A stretch of 17,114 nucleotides of DNA from Nitrososphaera sp. UBA210 (GCA_002494895.1 DADA01000066.1:1-17114), one strand, 5' to 3'; shown: positions 1 through 7,283, counted from the first letter of the stretch. Numbers and translations: made by a program. Notes: generated by a model not told the origin, from the sequence alone.

Positions 1-714
1 CATTATTATGACAGAGATATCGACAAGATAATGGAGAGGACTGCAAAAAGACCGATACCTGCTGGCAGGCTCTCTCCAAAAAGCGTCTTTGTTTACGGGC
101 TGGCGATAAGCGCGGCGTCCGTGGCGATTGCCTGGTTCACTCTGAATCCAGTCGCCACAGGTATGATAGCACTGGGCATTTTCTTCTACGTCATAGTATA
201 CACGGCGTGGCTCAAAAGAAACAACGCCTCTAACATTGTGATCGGCGGATTTGCAGGGAGCGCGGCATCAATGGCGGGGTGGGCTACAACCACCGGCTCG
301 ATAGATCTGCTGGGATTCCTCGTCGGGTGGCTGGTTTTCATGTGGACTCCACCTCATTTTTGGTGTCTGGCTATTAGGGCAAGGGAAGAGTACGCCAGCG
401 TCAGAGTCCCAATGCTGCCGGTGCTGATTGGCAACCAGAGGACTGCAGGATACATCCTGGTGAACACTGCAATTCTACTTCCGTATTCGATCGCGCTTTC
501 CTTCTTTGGTCTGGGATTGCTGTACATGGCAGCGGCGGCGGCATCAGGATCGCTCATGCTTGCATACCACTACAAACTGACCAAGAACCCCACGCCAGAG
601 TTCGCATGGAAGGCATACAAGGTTACGGCCCCCTATCTGGTCGTGATATTTATCGCGCTGGCACTTGACGCTCTGTTCTACTATCCGCTGCCGGCATCAA
701 TGCTGATCGGCTAG
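1..714 (+). CDS. ctaB: Protoheme IX farnesyltransferase (heme O synthase), 5'-truncated by the window edge
   Basis: This UbiA-family membrane prenyltransferase adds a farnesyl group to protoheme IX to give heme O, the precursor of heme A for heme-copper terminal oxidases. The frame is open to base 1 and already codes for the first Asp-rich motif (YYDRDIDKIMERT), which binds the prenyl diphosphate through Mg2+. The gene therefore starts before the window, and the ATG at 31 is internal. The family motifs YTAWLKR followed by NIVIGG, and WTPPHFWCLAIR followed by VPMLP, are all present, with several hydrophobic helices up to the C-terminus. About 237 residues are visible; full-length members have about 290-310. 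The stop TAG at 712-714 overlaps the stop of the convergent gene by the four bases CTAG. Function is confident from motifs. Confidence 0.95.
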   Translation, partial: HYYDRDIDKIMERTAKRPIPAGRLSPKSVFVYGLAISAASVAIAWFTLNPVATGMIALGIFFYVIVYTAWLKRNNASNIVIGGFAGSAASMAGWATTTGSIDLLGFLVGWLVFMWTPPHFWCLAIRAREEYASVRVPMLPVLIGNQRTAGYILVNTAILLPYSIALSFFGLGLLYMAAAAASGSLMLAYHYKLTKNPTPEFAWKAYKVTAPYLVVIFIALALDALFYYPLPASMLIG

Positions 715-941
715 GACGAGGCAGAATCGGCTACCAGCTCGATCCTTCGCTTTTCCTTTGTCAGCCACGAGACTCTGACCAGCCCGTAGATTTCCAGGTC
801 CAGAAGAGTCTTGTTGAAATCCGATTCGGCCAGCGTTATGCCCTCCTTCGTAAGGGCGTTCATCAGGTCAGAATCAGTCATGTTCCCCGCCTGCTTTATT
901 TTTTCATACACTAGGTTTCTTATTGGATACTTCATTACCAT
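711..941 (-). CDS. Small winged-helix-like protein translationally coupled to Cdc48
   Basis: This is a 76-residue soluble protein with no signal peptide or membrane segment. I chose the ATG at 941 because it overlaps the Cdc48 stop as TGATG, a typical coupled arrangement; an ATG two codons later (935) is an alternative. The pattern is three short helices (near residues 8-20, 24-31 and 41-52) followed by a strand-like YGLVRVSWL and a charged KEKRRIE turn. This resembles a compact winged helix-turn-helix domain, which is an inference from pattern only. Its place as last gene of the zinc ribbon-aEF1beta-cdc48 run suggests co-expression with Cdc48, either as a partner or as a DNA-binding protein. 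No catalytic motif is visible. The stop codon shares CTAG with the end of ctaB. Confidence 0.75.
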   Translation of the reverse strand: MVMKYPIRNLVYEKIKQAGNMTDSDLMNALTKEGITLAESDFNKTLLDLEIYGLVRVSWLTKEKRRIELVADSASS

Positions 942-3136
942 CAACCGTAGAAGGTCTTGTCCAGCTGCTTTGGCATGGCATATGTAATATTTTTCCGGAC
1001 TGACTCGTACCAATCCTCCACGTCCTTGGTTATGGACGGTCTGACGTGCCTTATTGCCTTTACAAAGTCCGAGTTCGATACAATGTCTGACTTTGCCTGC
1101 ATGGCGTTAACCGCTGCCTCTCTGCACAAAGATACGAGGTCTGCGCCGCTAAAGCTCTTTGTAGATTGGGCAATACTAGCCAAATTGATATCTTCTGCGA
1201 GCGGCATCGGCTGGGTAATTATTCGCAGGATTTCCTGCCGCGCCTTGTCGTCTGGCGGGCCGACAAAGATTATCAGGTCCAGCCGGCCCGGGCGCAATAG
1301 GGAAGTATCGATCAGGTCGGGCCTGTTGGTTATTCCGATCACCACGACTCCCGCGCTTCCAGCGTCATCCATCTCTGTGAGCATCTGGCTCAGCACGCGC
1401 TCGTTGCCCGACATGTCGTCGTCCTGGCCCCTTGGCCTGGCAAGAGAGTCGAGCTCGTCAAAGACGACGATACAAGGAGAAGACGCCTTTGCCTTTCTAA
1501 AGATCTCCCTTATTGCCTTCTCTGACTCGCCGACCCACTTTGACAGTACTTCTGGTCCCCTGACGACTACAATGTTTGCGCTGCTTTCTGTGGCAAGCGC
1601 CTTTGCCAGCAGAGTCTTGCCAGTTCCCGGCGGGCCGTAGAGCAGTGCGCCGCGGGGAGGCTTTATTCCCATCTTTGCGAACTTTTCCGGCTCCTTTATT
1701 GACGTTATCAGGTTGTCGTGGAGCGTGCGCTTTGCTTCATAGAGTCCGCCGACGTCATTCCACTTTACCCTCGCTACTTCGACATAGAACTCGCGCATTG
1801 CGGTGGGAATTATCTCCTTCATTCCCTCTCTAAAGTCACGAGTAGAAATAACCATGCTCTCCAGAATCTCCGGGGATATCTTGTCTCCCTCTAGGTCTAT
1901 TTCTGGCAGATACCTCCTGAGCGCCTTCATCGCGGCTTCTCTGCATAACGCTTTGATATCCGCCCCCGTATACCCATGTAATTCCGACGACAGTTCCTGA
2001 AGATTCATTTCTTCAGAGAGCGGCATTCCGCGCGTATGGATCTGCAGTATCTCCAGTCTGCCTTCAACGTTTGGAACGCCGATTTCGATTTCCCTGTCAA
2101 ATCTACCGGGCCGCCTGAGAGCAGGATCGAGGCTTTCGGGCCTGTTGGTTGCGCCCAGAACTATTACCTGGCCTCTGTCTGACATGCCGTCCATGAGTGC
2201 CAGCAGCTGGGCGACGACTCTCTTTTCAACGTCACCAAATGCCTCCTCCCTCTTTGGCGCAATCGCGTCTATCTCGTCGATGAAAATTATGGAAGGCGAA
2301 GACTCCCGTGCCTCCTTAAAGATGTCGCGTAGTCTGGCTTCTGTCTCGCCATAATACTTGTTCATGATCTCCGGCCCGTTTATTATGAAAAAGTTGGCTT
2401 CCGATTCTGACGCAAGAGCCTTTGCAATCAGCGTCTTGCCGCAGCCAGGCGAGCCGTACATAAGTATCCCGCTGTGGGGCTCTATGCCCAGCTTTGCAAA
2501 TACCTCCGGGTGCCTCATTGGCAGTTCGACTATTTCGCGTAGACGCTTTATCTGCTCCTTCATGCCGCCTATTTCCTCATAAGTCACGCGGGGTTTTCGG
2601 TCAGTCGTAGTTTCCGCCATGATGGAAAGCCTGGTTGACCTCTCTATTCTCGCGATGGATTTCGGAGCGACTTTTTCGATCTTGAAGTCCATCTGGTTGC
2701 CCAGGATGACTACAGAGATCTCGTCACCCTCGTTTACCGGGAAGCCCTTTAGCCTGTTCTTTACAAAATCACAAAATTCCTTGTCGACCGTAATGCTCGT
2801 ATCCCCAAGTGGCATCAGAGTCACGTTCTTGGCCTGCTTGCAGTCAATCTTTTTCAAGTTCAGCAGATCGTTAATGCCTACGCCGGCATTCTTTCTGGTC
2901 TGGCCGTCTATTCTAATAATATCTGTCTCCTTTTCCTCCTCGTCGGCCGGCCAGGCAGTAACTGCGGTGGCGCGCTTTCCAACGAGCTCGACGACCTCCC
3001 CAGGCTGGATTCCTGCATGCTCCATGTGATGAGGATCTATTCTGGCCCTTCTCTTGCCAACGTCTCGGTGCTTGGCTTCGGCTACCCGCAGCTGAATCGG
3101 CGAAGGTTCGTCGCCTCCAGAACGCACCTTTTTCAA
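941..3136 (-). CDS. cdc48: Cdc48/VCP-type AAA+ ATPase with two ATPase rings
   Basis: This hexameric unfoldase extracts and unfolds proteins, often for delivery to the 20S proteasome. At 731 residues it has the usual archaeal length. The N domain (about 15-185) contains the family's VGKRRARIDP region. D1 has Walker A GSPGCGKT at 228-235, Walker B IIFIDEID at 283-290 and arginine fingers in RRPGRFDRE (341-349). D2 has Walker A GPPGTGKT at 501-508, Walker B IVVFDELD at 556-563 and LRPGRLD at 614-620. The C-terminus is FYG, which fits the HbYX proteasome-docking consensus. The chosen start is TTG at 3136, preceded by AGGTG seven bases upstream; no ATG fits the N domain. It follows aEF-1beta by 24 bases and couples to the next gene by TGATG, so the four genes probably form an operon. 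Confidence 0.97.
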   Translation of the reverse strand: MKKVRSGGDEPSPIQLRVAEAKHRDVGKRRARIDPHHMEHAGIQPGEVVELVGKRATAVTAWPADEEEKETDIIRIDGQTRKNAGVGINDLLNLKKIDCKQAKNVTLMPLGDTSITVDKEFCDFVKNRLKGFPVNEGDEISVVILGNQMDFKIEKVAPKSIARIERSTRLSIMAETTTDRKPRVTYEEIGGMKEQIKRLREIVELPMRHPEVFAKLGIEPHSGILMYGSPGCGKTLIAKALASESEANFFIINGPEIMNKYYGETEARLRDIFKEARESSPSIIFIDEIDAIAPKREEAFGDVEKRVVAQLLALMDGMSDRGQVIVLGATNRPESLDPALRRPGRFDREIEIGVPNVEGRLEILQIHTRGMPLSEEMNLQELSSELHGYTGADIKALCREAAMKALRRYLPEIDLEGDKISPEILESMVISTRDFREGMKEIIPTAMREFYVEVARVKWNDVGGLYEAKRTLHDNLITSIKEPEKFAKMGIKPPRGALLYGPPGTGKTLLAKALATESSANIVVVRGPEVLSKWVGESEKAIREIFRKAKASSPCIVVFDELDSLARPRGQDDDMSGNERVLSQMLTEMDDAGSAGVVVIGITNRPDLIDTSLLRPGRLDLIIFVGPPDDKARQEILRIITQPMPLAEDINLASIAQSTKSFSGADLVSLCREAAVNAMQAKSDIVSNSDFVKAIRHVRPSITKDVEDWYESVRKNITYAMPKQLDKTFYG

Positions 3137-3160
3137 TCAAAAGCACCTGGCATGGTAACC

Positions 3161-3442
3161 TTACTTCATTTTTACCGACTGCCTACTAATGTTCATTACT
3201 TCGATCTCTCCGACGCCTTCTACCTGCTTGATCGAGTCTTCCAGCTTGTCCATCTGTCCTTCAGCATCTTCAAGCAGAAAGTCGCCAACTATTGCCTTTA
3301 GGCCAAAGGCTATTGGTTCCATCGCATGGCCCTTCATTTCCATCCCGTCCGGCATGGAAGTCTTTATCGTTTTGAGAACCGAGTCGAGATCTGACTCTGC
3401 TTCCGCGGGAAGTATTCTTATTCTGGCAACAAGTCGCGCCAT
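3161..3442 (-). CDS. ef1B: Translation elongation factor aEF-1beta (nucleotide exchange factor)
   Basis: This 93-residue protein is the guanine nucleotide exchange factor that reloads aEF-1A with GTP. It matches the archaeal family in length (about 88-95) and pattern: an N-terminal strand MARLVARIRILP, a helix with SDLDSVLKTIK, then MEPIAFGLKAIVGDFLLEDAEG, and a final strand with VEGVGEIEVMNISR. I chose the ATG at 3442 over upstream in-frame starts because it matches the family N-terminus. It lies 2 bases after the stop of the zinc-ribbon gene and has GAGG about 10 bases upstream, inside that gene. The pairing of this zinc ribbon with aEF-1beta recurs in archaea, to my knowledge. The protein is cytosolic. 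Confidence 0.95.
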   Translation of the reverse strand: MARLVARIRILPAEAESDLDSVLKTIKTSMPDGMEMKGHAMEPIAFGLKAIVGDFLLEDAEGQMDKLEDSIKQVEGVGEIEVMNISRQSVKMK

Positions 3443-3444
3443 TG

Positions 3445-3624
3445 TCAAGGTCCCTCGAAACCGCATCCCACGCATTTGTATGCCCTTGCAAATTCGCGGC
3501 AGCTTTCGCATCGCCACAGAAGGACATATCCGCAGTTCGGGCAATAATACTTCACACACTCGTCATTAGGCATAATTGGTCTGCTGCATGATGAGCAGAC
3601 TGGTAATTGCAATGGCTTGGACAT
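3445..3624 (-). CDS. Small double zinc-ribbon protein (HVO_2753/DUF1610-like)
   Basis: This 59-residue protein carries four CxxC pairs (CSSC, CPNC, CESC, CVGC), enough for two zinc-binding knuckle sets, and ends in CGFEGP. Spacing and the final GFxGP match the archaeal zinc-ribbon microprotein family related to haloarchaeal HVO_2753, thought to bind nucleic acid or ribosomes. The exact molecular role is unknown. I chose the ATG at 3624 because a TATA box at 3651-3657 puts transcription start near 3630, downstream of the alternative TTG at 3645. It is the first gene of the run leading to aEF-1beta, Cdc48 and the winged-helix protein, so its promoter probably drives all four. Position upstream of aEF-1beta supports a translation-linked role. 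Confidence 0.88.
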   Translation of the reverse strand: MSKPLQLPVCSSCSRPIMPNDECVKYYCPNCGYVLLWRCESCREFARAYKCVGCGFEGP

Positions 3625-3650
3625 ACACGCTCTCTCTTGGATCAACCGAA

Positions 3651-3657
3651 TTTATAG
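3651..3657 (-). promoter_or_regulatory. TATA box of the zinc ribbon-aEF1beta-cdc48 operon
   Basis: On the minus strand the sequence AACTATAAATTC lies 27-33 bases before the ATG at 3624. An archaeal TATA box acts about 25 bases before transcription start, so the leader would be only a few bases long. Confidence 0.6.
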
Positions 3658-3726
3658 TTTATCAAAATAGATTTCCAACGAACCATTGAGCACAACGTTG
3701 TCGGAACCAGAATTGTTCATAACCGT

Positions 3727-4590
3727 TCACAGGAGGCAAGTACCAATTAGTTCTGCTTCTCTTGACCCAGCAGACAGCTGAATGTTCCATGTAAGTGAAT
3801 CCGGAGAATCGTCCACAAGATCGATTGTTGTTGCCCTCCCATCGACTGACGCGACAATGGCACTGATTTCGGGTTGAATTTCCTGCGGGACGTTTCTACC
3901 TTCACACGAAAACACCGCAGCAGCAACGCTGCGAGGTACCTCGATGGTTAGGTAGCCATCGATGAAAACTTGGTCTAGTGAAATTGTCATCGTCGAAAGA
4001 TAGCGGTGTGCCGCGACGGCCACGATTCTTCCGCTATCCATCGAGTACTTTGCGTCATATCTCGTTCCATTAAAAGTAAGAACGTATGTACCATTGAATG
4101 GAGGCGGGGTTCCAGTAACACTAATTGTGGTTTCTCTAACTTCTGACAGGTTTTGAGAAGTCTCAAGATCTTCAATAACAAATGCGCGAATCACATTCTC
4201 GTTACACCCTTCAAATAGGGAAGAGCATGCCACTTCGGGCCTCCAGGAAGCTCCCATGGTATAGTTGCTATCGACGGCTATTTCTCCCCTCTGCCAGTAT
4301 AGCGCCATAGTAACACCGCTTCCATCTCTTACCTCAACGATAATCACAAAGGGCGATTCTTTACCGCGCCCATTACTTATCGACACCTCTAGTATTGCTT
4401 GCTGGCCGACTTTGATACTGTCCATTGTCCCGCCCTCTAGGTCGCGTACCAAGAGGGTTGAGACAGGGAGACCAACTAGGGAAAGGCCAGACGAATCAAC
4501 AGGATTCCAACCTAAGACTAAACCGGCGCACAGTATCGCAAAGACTAGGTTGGCGGTGTGACGAGCAGCCAAGGATTGAAGGTTATGCAA
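3727..4590 (-). CDS. Secreted or membrane-anchored hypothetical protein, beta-rich
   Basis: I do not recognise a named family. The 287-residue product starts at TTG (4590); no ATG or GTG is available before the hydrophobic segment. Residues about 12-30 (TANLVFAILCAGLVLGW) form a signal peptide or anchor. The rest is extracellular in character: strand-rich, with four N-glycosylation sequons (NYT, NLS, NGT, NGT) and five cysteines that could form disulfides. A segment near 52-105 (GGTMDSIKVGQQAILEVSISN, then VEVRDGSG and ALYWQRGE) resembles Ig-like modules that are common in exported thaumarchaeal proteins. It stands alone, with 80-180 base intergenic regions on both sides. A CTAGAT-rich region lies upstream. 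Confidence 0.75.
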   Translation of the reverse strand: MHNLQSLAARHTANLVFAILCAGLVLGWNPVDSSGLSLVGLPVSTLLVRDLEGGTMDSIKVGQQAILEVSISNGRGKESPFVIIVEVRDGSGVTMALYWQRGEIAVDSNYTMGASWRPEVACSSLFEGCNENVIRAFVIEDLETSQNLSEVRETTISVTGTPPPFNGTYVLTFNGTRYDAKYSMDSGRIVAVAAHRYLSTMTISLDQVFIDGYLTIEVPRSVAAAVFSCEGRNVPQEIQPEISAIVASVDGRATTIDLVDDSPDSLTWNIQLSAGSREAELIGTCLL

Positions 4591-4662
4591 CGATCAGCTC
4601 TTTCAACTTTCTGCATTCGTAACCGCAGCCCCGCCCTCCACTAGATGCTTTTCAGCGGTTTT

Positions 4663-4672
4663 CTAGATCTAG
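4663..4672. repeat. CTAGATCTAG palindrome within a CTAGAT-repeat region
   Basis: A perfect 10-base palindrome sits in the 184-base gap upstream of the secreted-protein gene. Two further copies of CTAGATGC lie at 4641-4648 and 4695-4702. The gap also holds AACCGC/GCGGTT arms at 4621-4626 and 4655-4660. It could be an operator region; no bound protein is known. Confidence 0.45.
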
Positions 4673-4673
4673 G

Positions 4674-4680
4674 AAAAAAA
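4674..4680 (-). terminator. T7 tract downstream of the geranylgeranyl reductase gene
   Basis: On the minus strand seven consecutive T residues follow about 95 bases after the stop of the reductase gene. Archaeal RNA polymerase terminates at T-rich tracts without needing a hairpin. The same AT-rich patch (GATATTTTTTT) could instead be the TATA region of the next gene. Confidence 0.35.
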
Positions 4681-4774
4681 TATCAGTAGACATTCTAGAT
4701 GCATTGTCATCTGCGATGTATCTCAAAACTCTTTTTTTCGAATATGTTGCAATGAGATCGACTTGGTATCTTGC

Positions 4775-5932
4775 TTAAATGTCAATCCAGCGTCTAATTT
4801 CGTTTCCAAGCAAAGCCTTTACCATTTTCAACGCGCTTTTTGCCCCCAGAATCTTGGCAAGGGCTGCAGAGTGGAAATCAAAGTCACCGGTGGCAGACGC
4901 CTCCTCAATCTTGTCCTTCGGTATGGCAGCAAATAATTCATCTATTGCCTTGTTGTCGAGCCTTTCCAAAAGCCGCCTTGCCAGTAGCATCTTCTCAAAC
5001 TCTGATCCAAACATGGTTCGCCATCCTTCCTCATATGTGGCTAACCCGGTTCCGTTCTTGTCGCTAACAGCACTGGCAATTGCTCTGCCCGCGAGGATCC
5101 CGCCCATGCCACAGGTGTAGATACCGCCAGCAGTTGTAGGCTTGCTCTGCCCCGCGGCGTCGCCTACAATAACTGTCCTGTCAGGGGCAAAATTTTCGAT
5201 CGGGCCGTCCACCCATATTGGAGCGTATACCTTGCGCACGATGGAATACTTGCCGCCCTTGCTCTCCATGTAGGCATTCAGTGCATTAGCGGCGTTGATG
5301 CCTTTTCCTGCTACTCCCACCTTGCCGCTTCCCTGGCGCGTCGGAATTATCCAGGCGAAAAATCCAGGGTACAAATCATTGTCAAAGGCAACTTCGATGG
5401 TGTCCCGTTCGATCCAAGGCGCATAGACCTCGTACTGAGCCGACTGCAGGACGCCATCCCGGTTCTTGCCGATTATCGAGGCAACGCCTCTTGCGTCTAC
5501 AAAGTATTTGCAATCAAGATCGCCGTCGGATGTCTTGACATGGTATCCTTCGCCTTTTTTTTCAAATGATTTCATGGAGCACTTTACCCTTATCTCAGCG
5601 CCAAATTTCTGCGCCTGAAATGCAACTTGCTTGTCCAGAGCGCGCCTGTCAAGAACCATAACTTTTTGTTTCTCTGCGCTGATGTCAAAGCCACTCGAGG
5701 GCGATAGAATCCTTGCGTGCTTTATCCTGTCATTTTCAATGGCAGAGGAATCCGGTATTATTCCAAGGTTTGCGATGCCGCTGATGCTTACGAGCCCGCC
5801 GCAATGCTCTGGCGTCCCTATTTCGGCGTCTTCTTCAAGAACAGCAACCGAAGCGCCGCCACCTGCTATTTCACGCGCCGCAAGGAGGCCGGAAATGCTG
5901 CCTCCCGCGACAATCGCGTCATAGCTGCGCAT
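4775..5932 (-). CDS. Geranylgeranyl reductase family FAD-dependent oxidoreductase
   Basis: Enzymes of this family reduce the double bonds of geranylgeranyl chains, and in archaea they saturate the isoprenoid chains of membrane ether lipids. The 385-residue product starts at ATG 5932 (MRSYDAIVAGG), directly at the FAD-binding Rossmann strand. Residues 10-15 (GGSISG) form the dinucleotide loop and EED near 33-35 ends strand 2. Family motifs follow: TPEHCGG at 40-46, YPGFFAWIIP at 188-197 and VGDAAGQSKPTTAGG at 256-270. Longer readings of this frame run backwards through the divergent pth2 gene and are not credible. It diverges from pth2 across 45 bases that contain a TTTAATTAA box. The precise substrate is inferred from the family. 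Confidence 0.92.
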   Translation of the reverse strand: MRSYDAIVAGGSISGLLAAREIAGGGASVAVLEEDAEIGTPEHCGGLVSISGIANLGIIPDSSAIENDRIKHARILSPSSGFDISAEKQKVMVLDRRALDKQVAFQAQKFGAEIRVKCSMKSFEKKGEGYHVKTSDGDLDCKYFVDARGVASIIGKNRDGVLQSAQYEVYAPWIERDTIEVAFDNDLYPGFFAWIIPTRQGSGKVGVAGKGINAANALNAYMESKGGKYSIVRKVYAPIWVDGPIENFAPDRTVIVGDAAGQSKPTTAGGIYTCGMGGILAGRAIASAVSDKNGTGLATYEEGWRTMFGSEFEKMLLARRLLERLDNKAIDELFAAIPKDKIEEASATGDFDFHSAALAKILGAKSALKMVKALLGNEIRRWIDI

Positions 5933-5966
5933 AAGCCAAAAGACCAGCAATGTATTTTTCACTCTG

Positions 5967-5975
5967 TTAATTAAA
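5967..5975 (-). promoter_or_regulatory. TATA-like box for the geranylgeranyl reductase gene
   Basis: TTTAATTAA on the minus strand lies about 39 bases before the ATG at 5932, allowing a leader of roughly 10-15 bases. A second AT-rich element (TGTATTTT, 5951-5958 on plus) is at the right distance for leaderless pth2. Confidence 0.45.
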
Positions 5976-5977
5976 CT

Positions 5978-6340
5978 ATGGGCAGAGTGGATTTCAAGCA
6001 GGTAATAGTGGTCAGGCGGGACCTCGGCATGGGAACCGGAAAGATAGCAGCTCAGGTGGCGCACGCCGCCGTAATGGCTGCAGACAAGACAAGGCAGAAA
6101 AAACCAGACTGGTTTGAAGACTGGTTTAACCGGAGCCAGGCAAAGGTCGTCGTGAAGGTAAAGAGCATGGACGAACTCATCGAGGTGAGAAAGCGCGCCG
6201 AGAGTCTCAAATTGCCTGTCGTGCAGGTTCAGGACGCCGGCCTGACGCAAATTCCACCGGGGACTTCCACATGTATCGGGATAGGCCCCGCGCCCTCCGA
6301 GCTCATTGATAAAGTCACAAGGGACCTAAAGTTGCTCTAG
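5978..6340 (+). CDS. pth2: Peptidyl-tRNA hydrolase Pth2
   Basis: This enzyme releases the peptide from peptidyl-tRNA that has dropped off ribosomes and so recycles tRNA. The 120-residue length is normal for the archaeal/eukaryotic Pth2 (Bit1) family. The N-terminal signature is clear: KQVIVVRRDLGMGTGKIAAQ then VAHAAV at residues 7-32, including the catalytic-site Lys, Gln and His region. The core continues with KVVVKVKSMDEL, LPVVQVQDAGLTQIPPGT and CIGIGPAPSELID. ATG 5978 fits the family start. The gene is divergent from the reductase gene and ends head-on with the EamA gene, sharing CTAG at 6337-6340 so that both use TAG stops. Confidence 0.97.
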   Translation: MGRVDFKQVIVVRRDLGMGTGKIAAQVAHAAVMAADKTRQKKPDWFEDWFNRSQAKVVVKVKSMDELIEVRKRAESLKLPVVQVQDAGLTQIPPGTSTCIGIGPAPSELIDKVTRDLKLL

Positions 6341-7239
6341 TGACGGCTCACCAGCATTATCCCGGCGATAATGATCGCAGTCGCGATACCCTGGAAAATG
6401 CTTATCGATTCTCCAAGCACAAGTGCCGCAATGACTATGCCGAAAACAGGTGTCAGCGAAAACACTGCCATCGTTCTAACAGTGCCTATCCGCTTGATCC
6501 CGTGGAGGAAAAGCAACAGAGCGCCACCGAAACCAGAGACTGACATTCCGATAATAATGAGCCAGAGGTCAGCGGGAATTGCTGTTAACACTGAGCCCTT
6601 GCCCAGTGCGACCGCAGCAACAAGCAGAATCAAGCCGCCCAGAAGCGACTTTACCATGGCTATCTTGGCCGGATCGATCCGTGTGGTCAGGCGCCTGCTC
6701 AGGTTGTTATCTATTGCCCACAGGAACATTGATCCGAGAATCATGAGGTTGCCCGCGTTGAACTGGAGAATAGTCTCCGACGCCTTCATGTCGGTTGTGG
6801 CCATGAAAAGACCTACGATGACAAGCCCGACCGCGAACAAACCCAGTCTGCCCTTTGGCTTCTCACCAAAGAATATGGCAGACAACAAGATGGTAAAGAT
6901 CACTTCGCCATTGGTCAGGATGGAAGCATCCGACGCATCTGTCTGCTGCAGACCGTATAATAGGAGGACCGGCGCGCCGACCGCTCCGAGCCCGGTTATC
7001 ATCAGCAGAATACCATAGTCCCTCCTGCAATCCATCCGGAACGATGCCTTCGCAAAGGGAATCAGTGCCAGCCCCGATATGGTATAGACAACGGCCGACA
7101 GGGCGAGCGGGTCAACGCTGGAAAGTGGAATCTTTGCAACAGTGAACACAGAGCCGAAAAGTACGGCAGCGAACAGTACCGAAAGGTATCCAGCCAGTCC
7201 CGGCCGGTCAGAGGATATTCTTACCTCCTCTCTTGTCAA
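6337..7239 (-). CDS. EamA/DMT-family transporter, ten membrane helices
   Basis: This 300-residue polytopic protein belongs to the drug/metabolite transporter superfamily. Two EamA repeats are seen: the first at about 17-147 and the second at about 160-298, each with five hydrophobic segments. Typical elements include LFAAVLFGSVFTVAKI near the N-terminus, the LGAVGAPVLLLYGLQQTDAS segment before a buried helix, FFGEKP at the end of repeat one and LVLGESISIFQ in repeat two. The substrate cannot be predicted. The start is TTG at 7239; no ATG exists before helix one. Oddly, a perfect GGAGGT lies inside the reading frame at 7222-7227, five codons in, with no standard start codon just downstream. 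The stop overlaps that of pth2. Confidence 0.9.
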   Translation of the reverse strand: MTREEVRISSDRPGLAGYLSVLFAAVLFGSVFTVAKIPLSSVDPLALSAVVYTISGLALIPFAKASFRMDCRRDYGILLMITGLGAVGAPVLLLYGLQQTDASDASILTNGEVIFTILLSAIFFGEKPKGRLGLFAVGLVIVGLFMATTDMKASETILQFNAGNLMILGSMFLWAIDNNLSRRLTTRIDPAKIAMVKSLLGGLILLVAAVALGKGSVLTAIPADLWLIIIGMSVSGFGGALLLFLHGIKRIGTVRTMAVFSLTPVFGIVIAALVLGESISIFQGIATAIIIAGIMLVSRH

Positions 7240-7283
7240 ACAGCCTGATTAGATTTGGAACACTATTTCTGCTTATGCCACCA

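Noticed and set aside
957..1640. Long plus-strand open frame of 227 codons opposite cdc48
   Set aside because: It is antisense to the conserved D2 domain of Cdc48 and has low-complexity Ser/Thr/Arg-rich composition without any motif.
6371..7018. Plus-strand open frame of 215 codons opposite the EamA gene
   Set aside because: Antisense shadow of transmembrane codons; no domain pattern.
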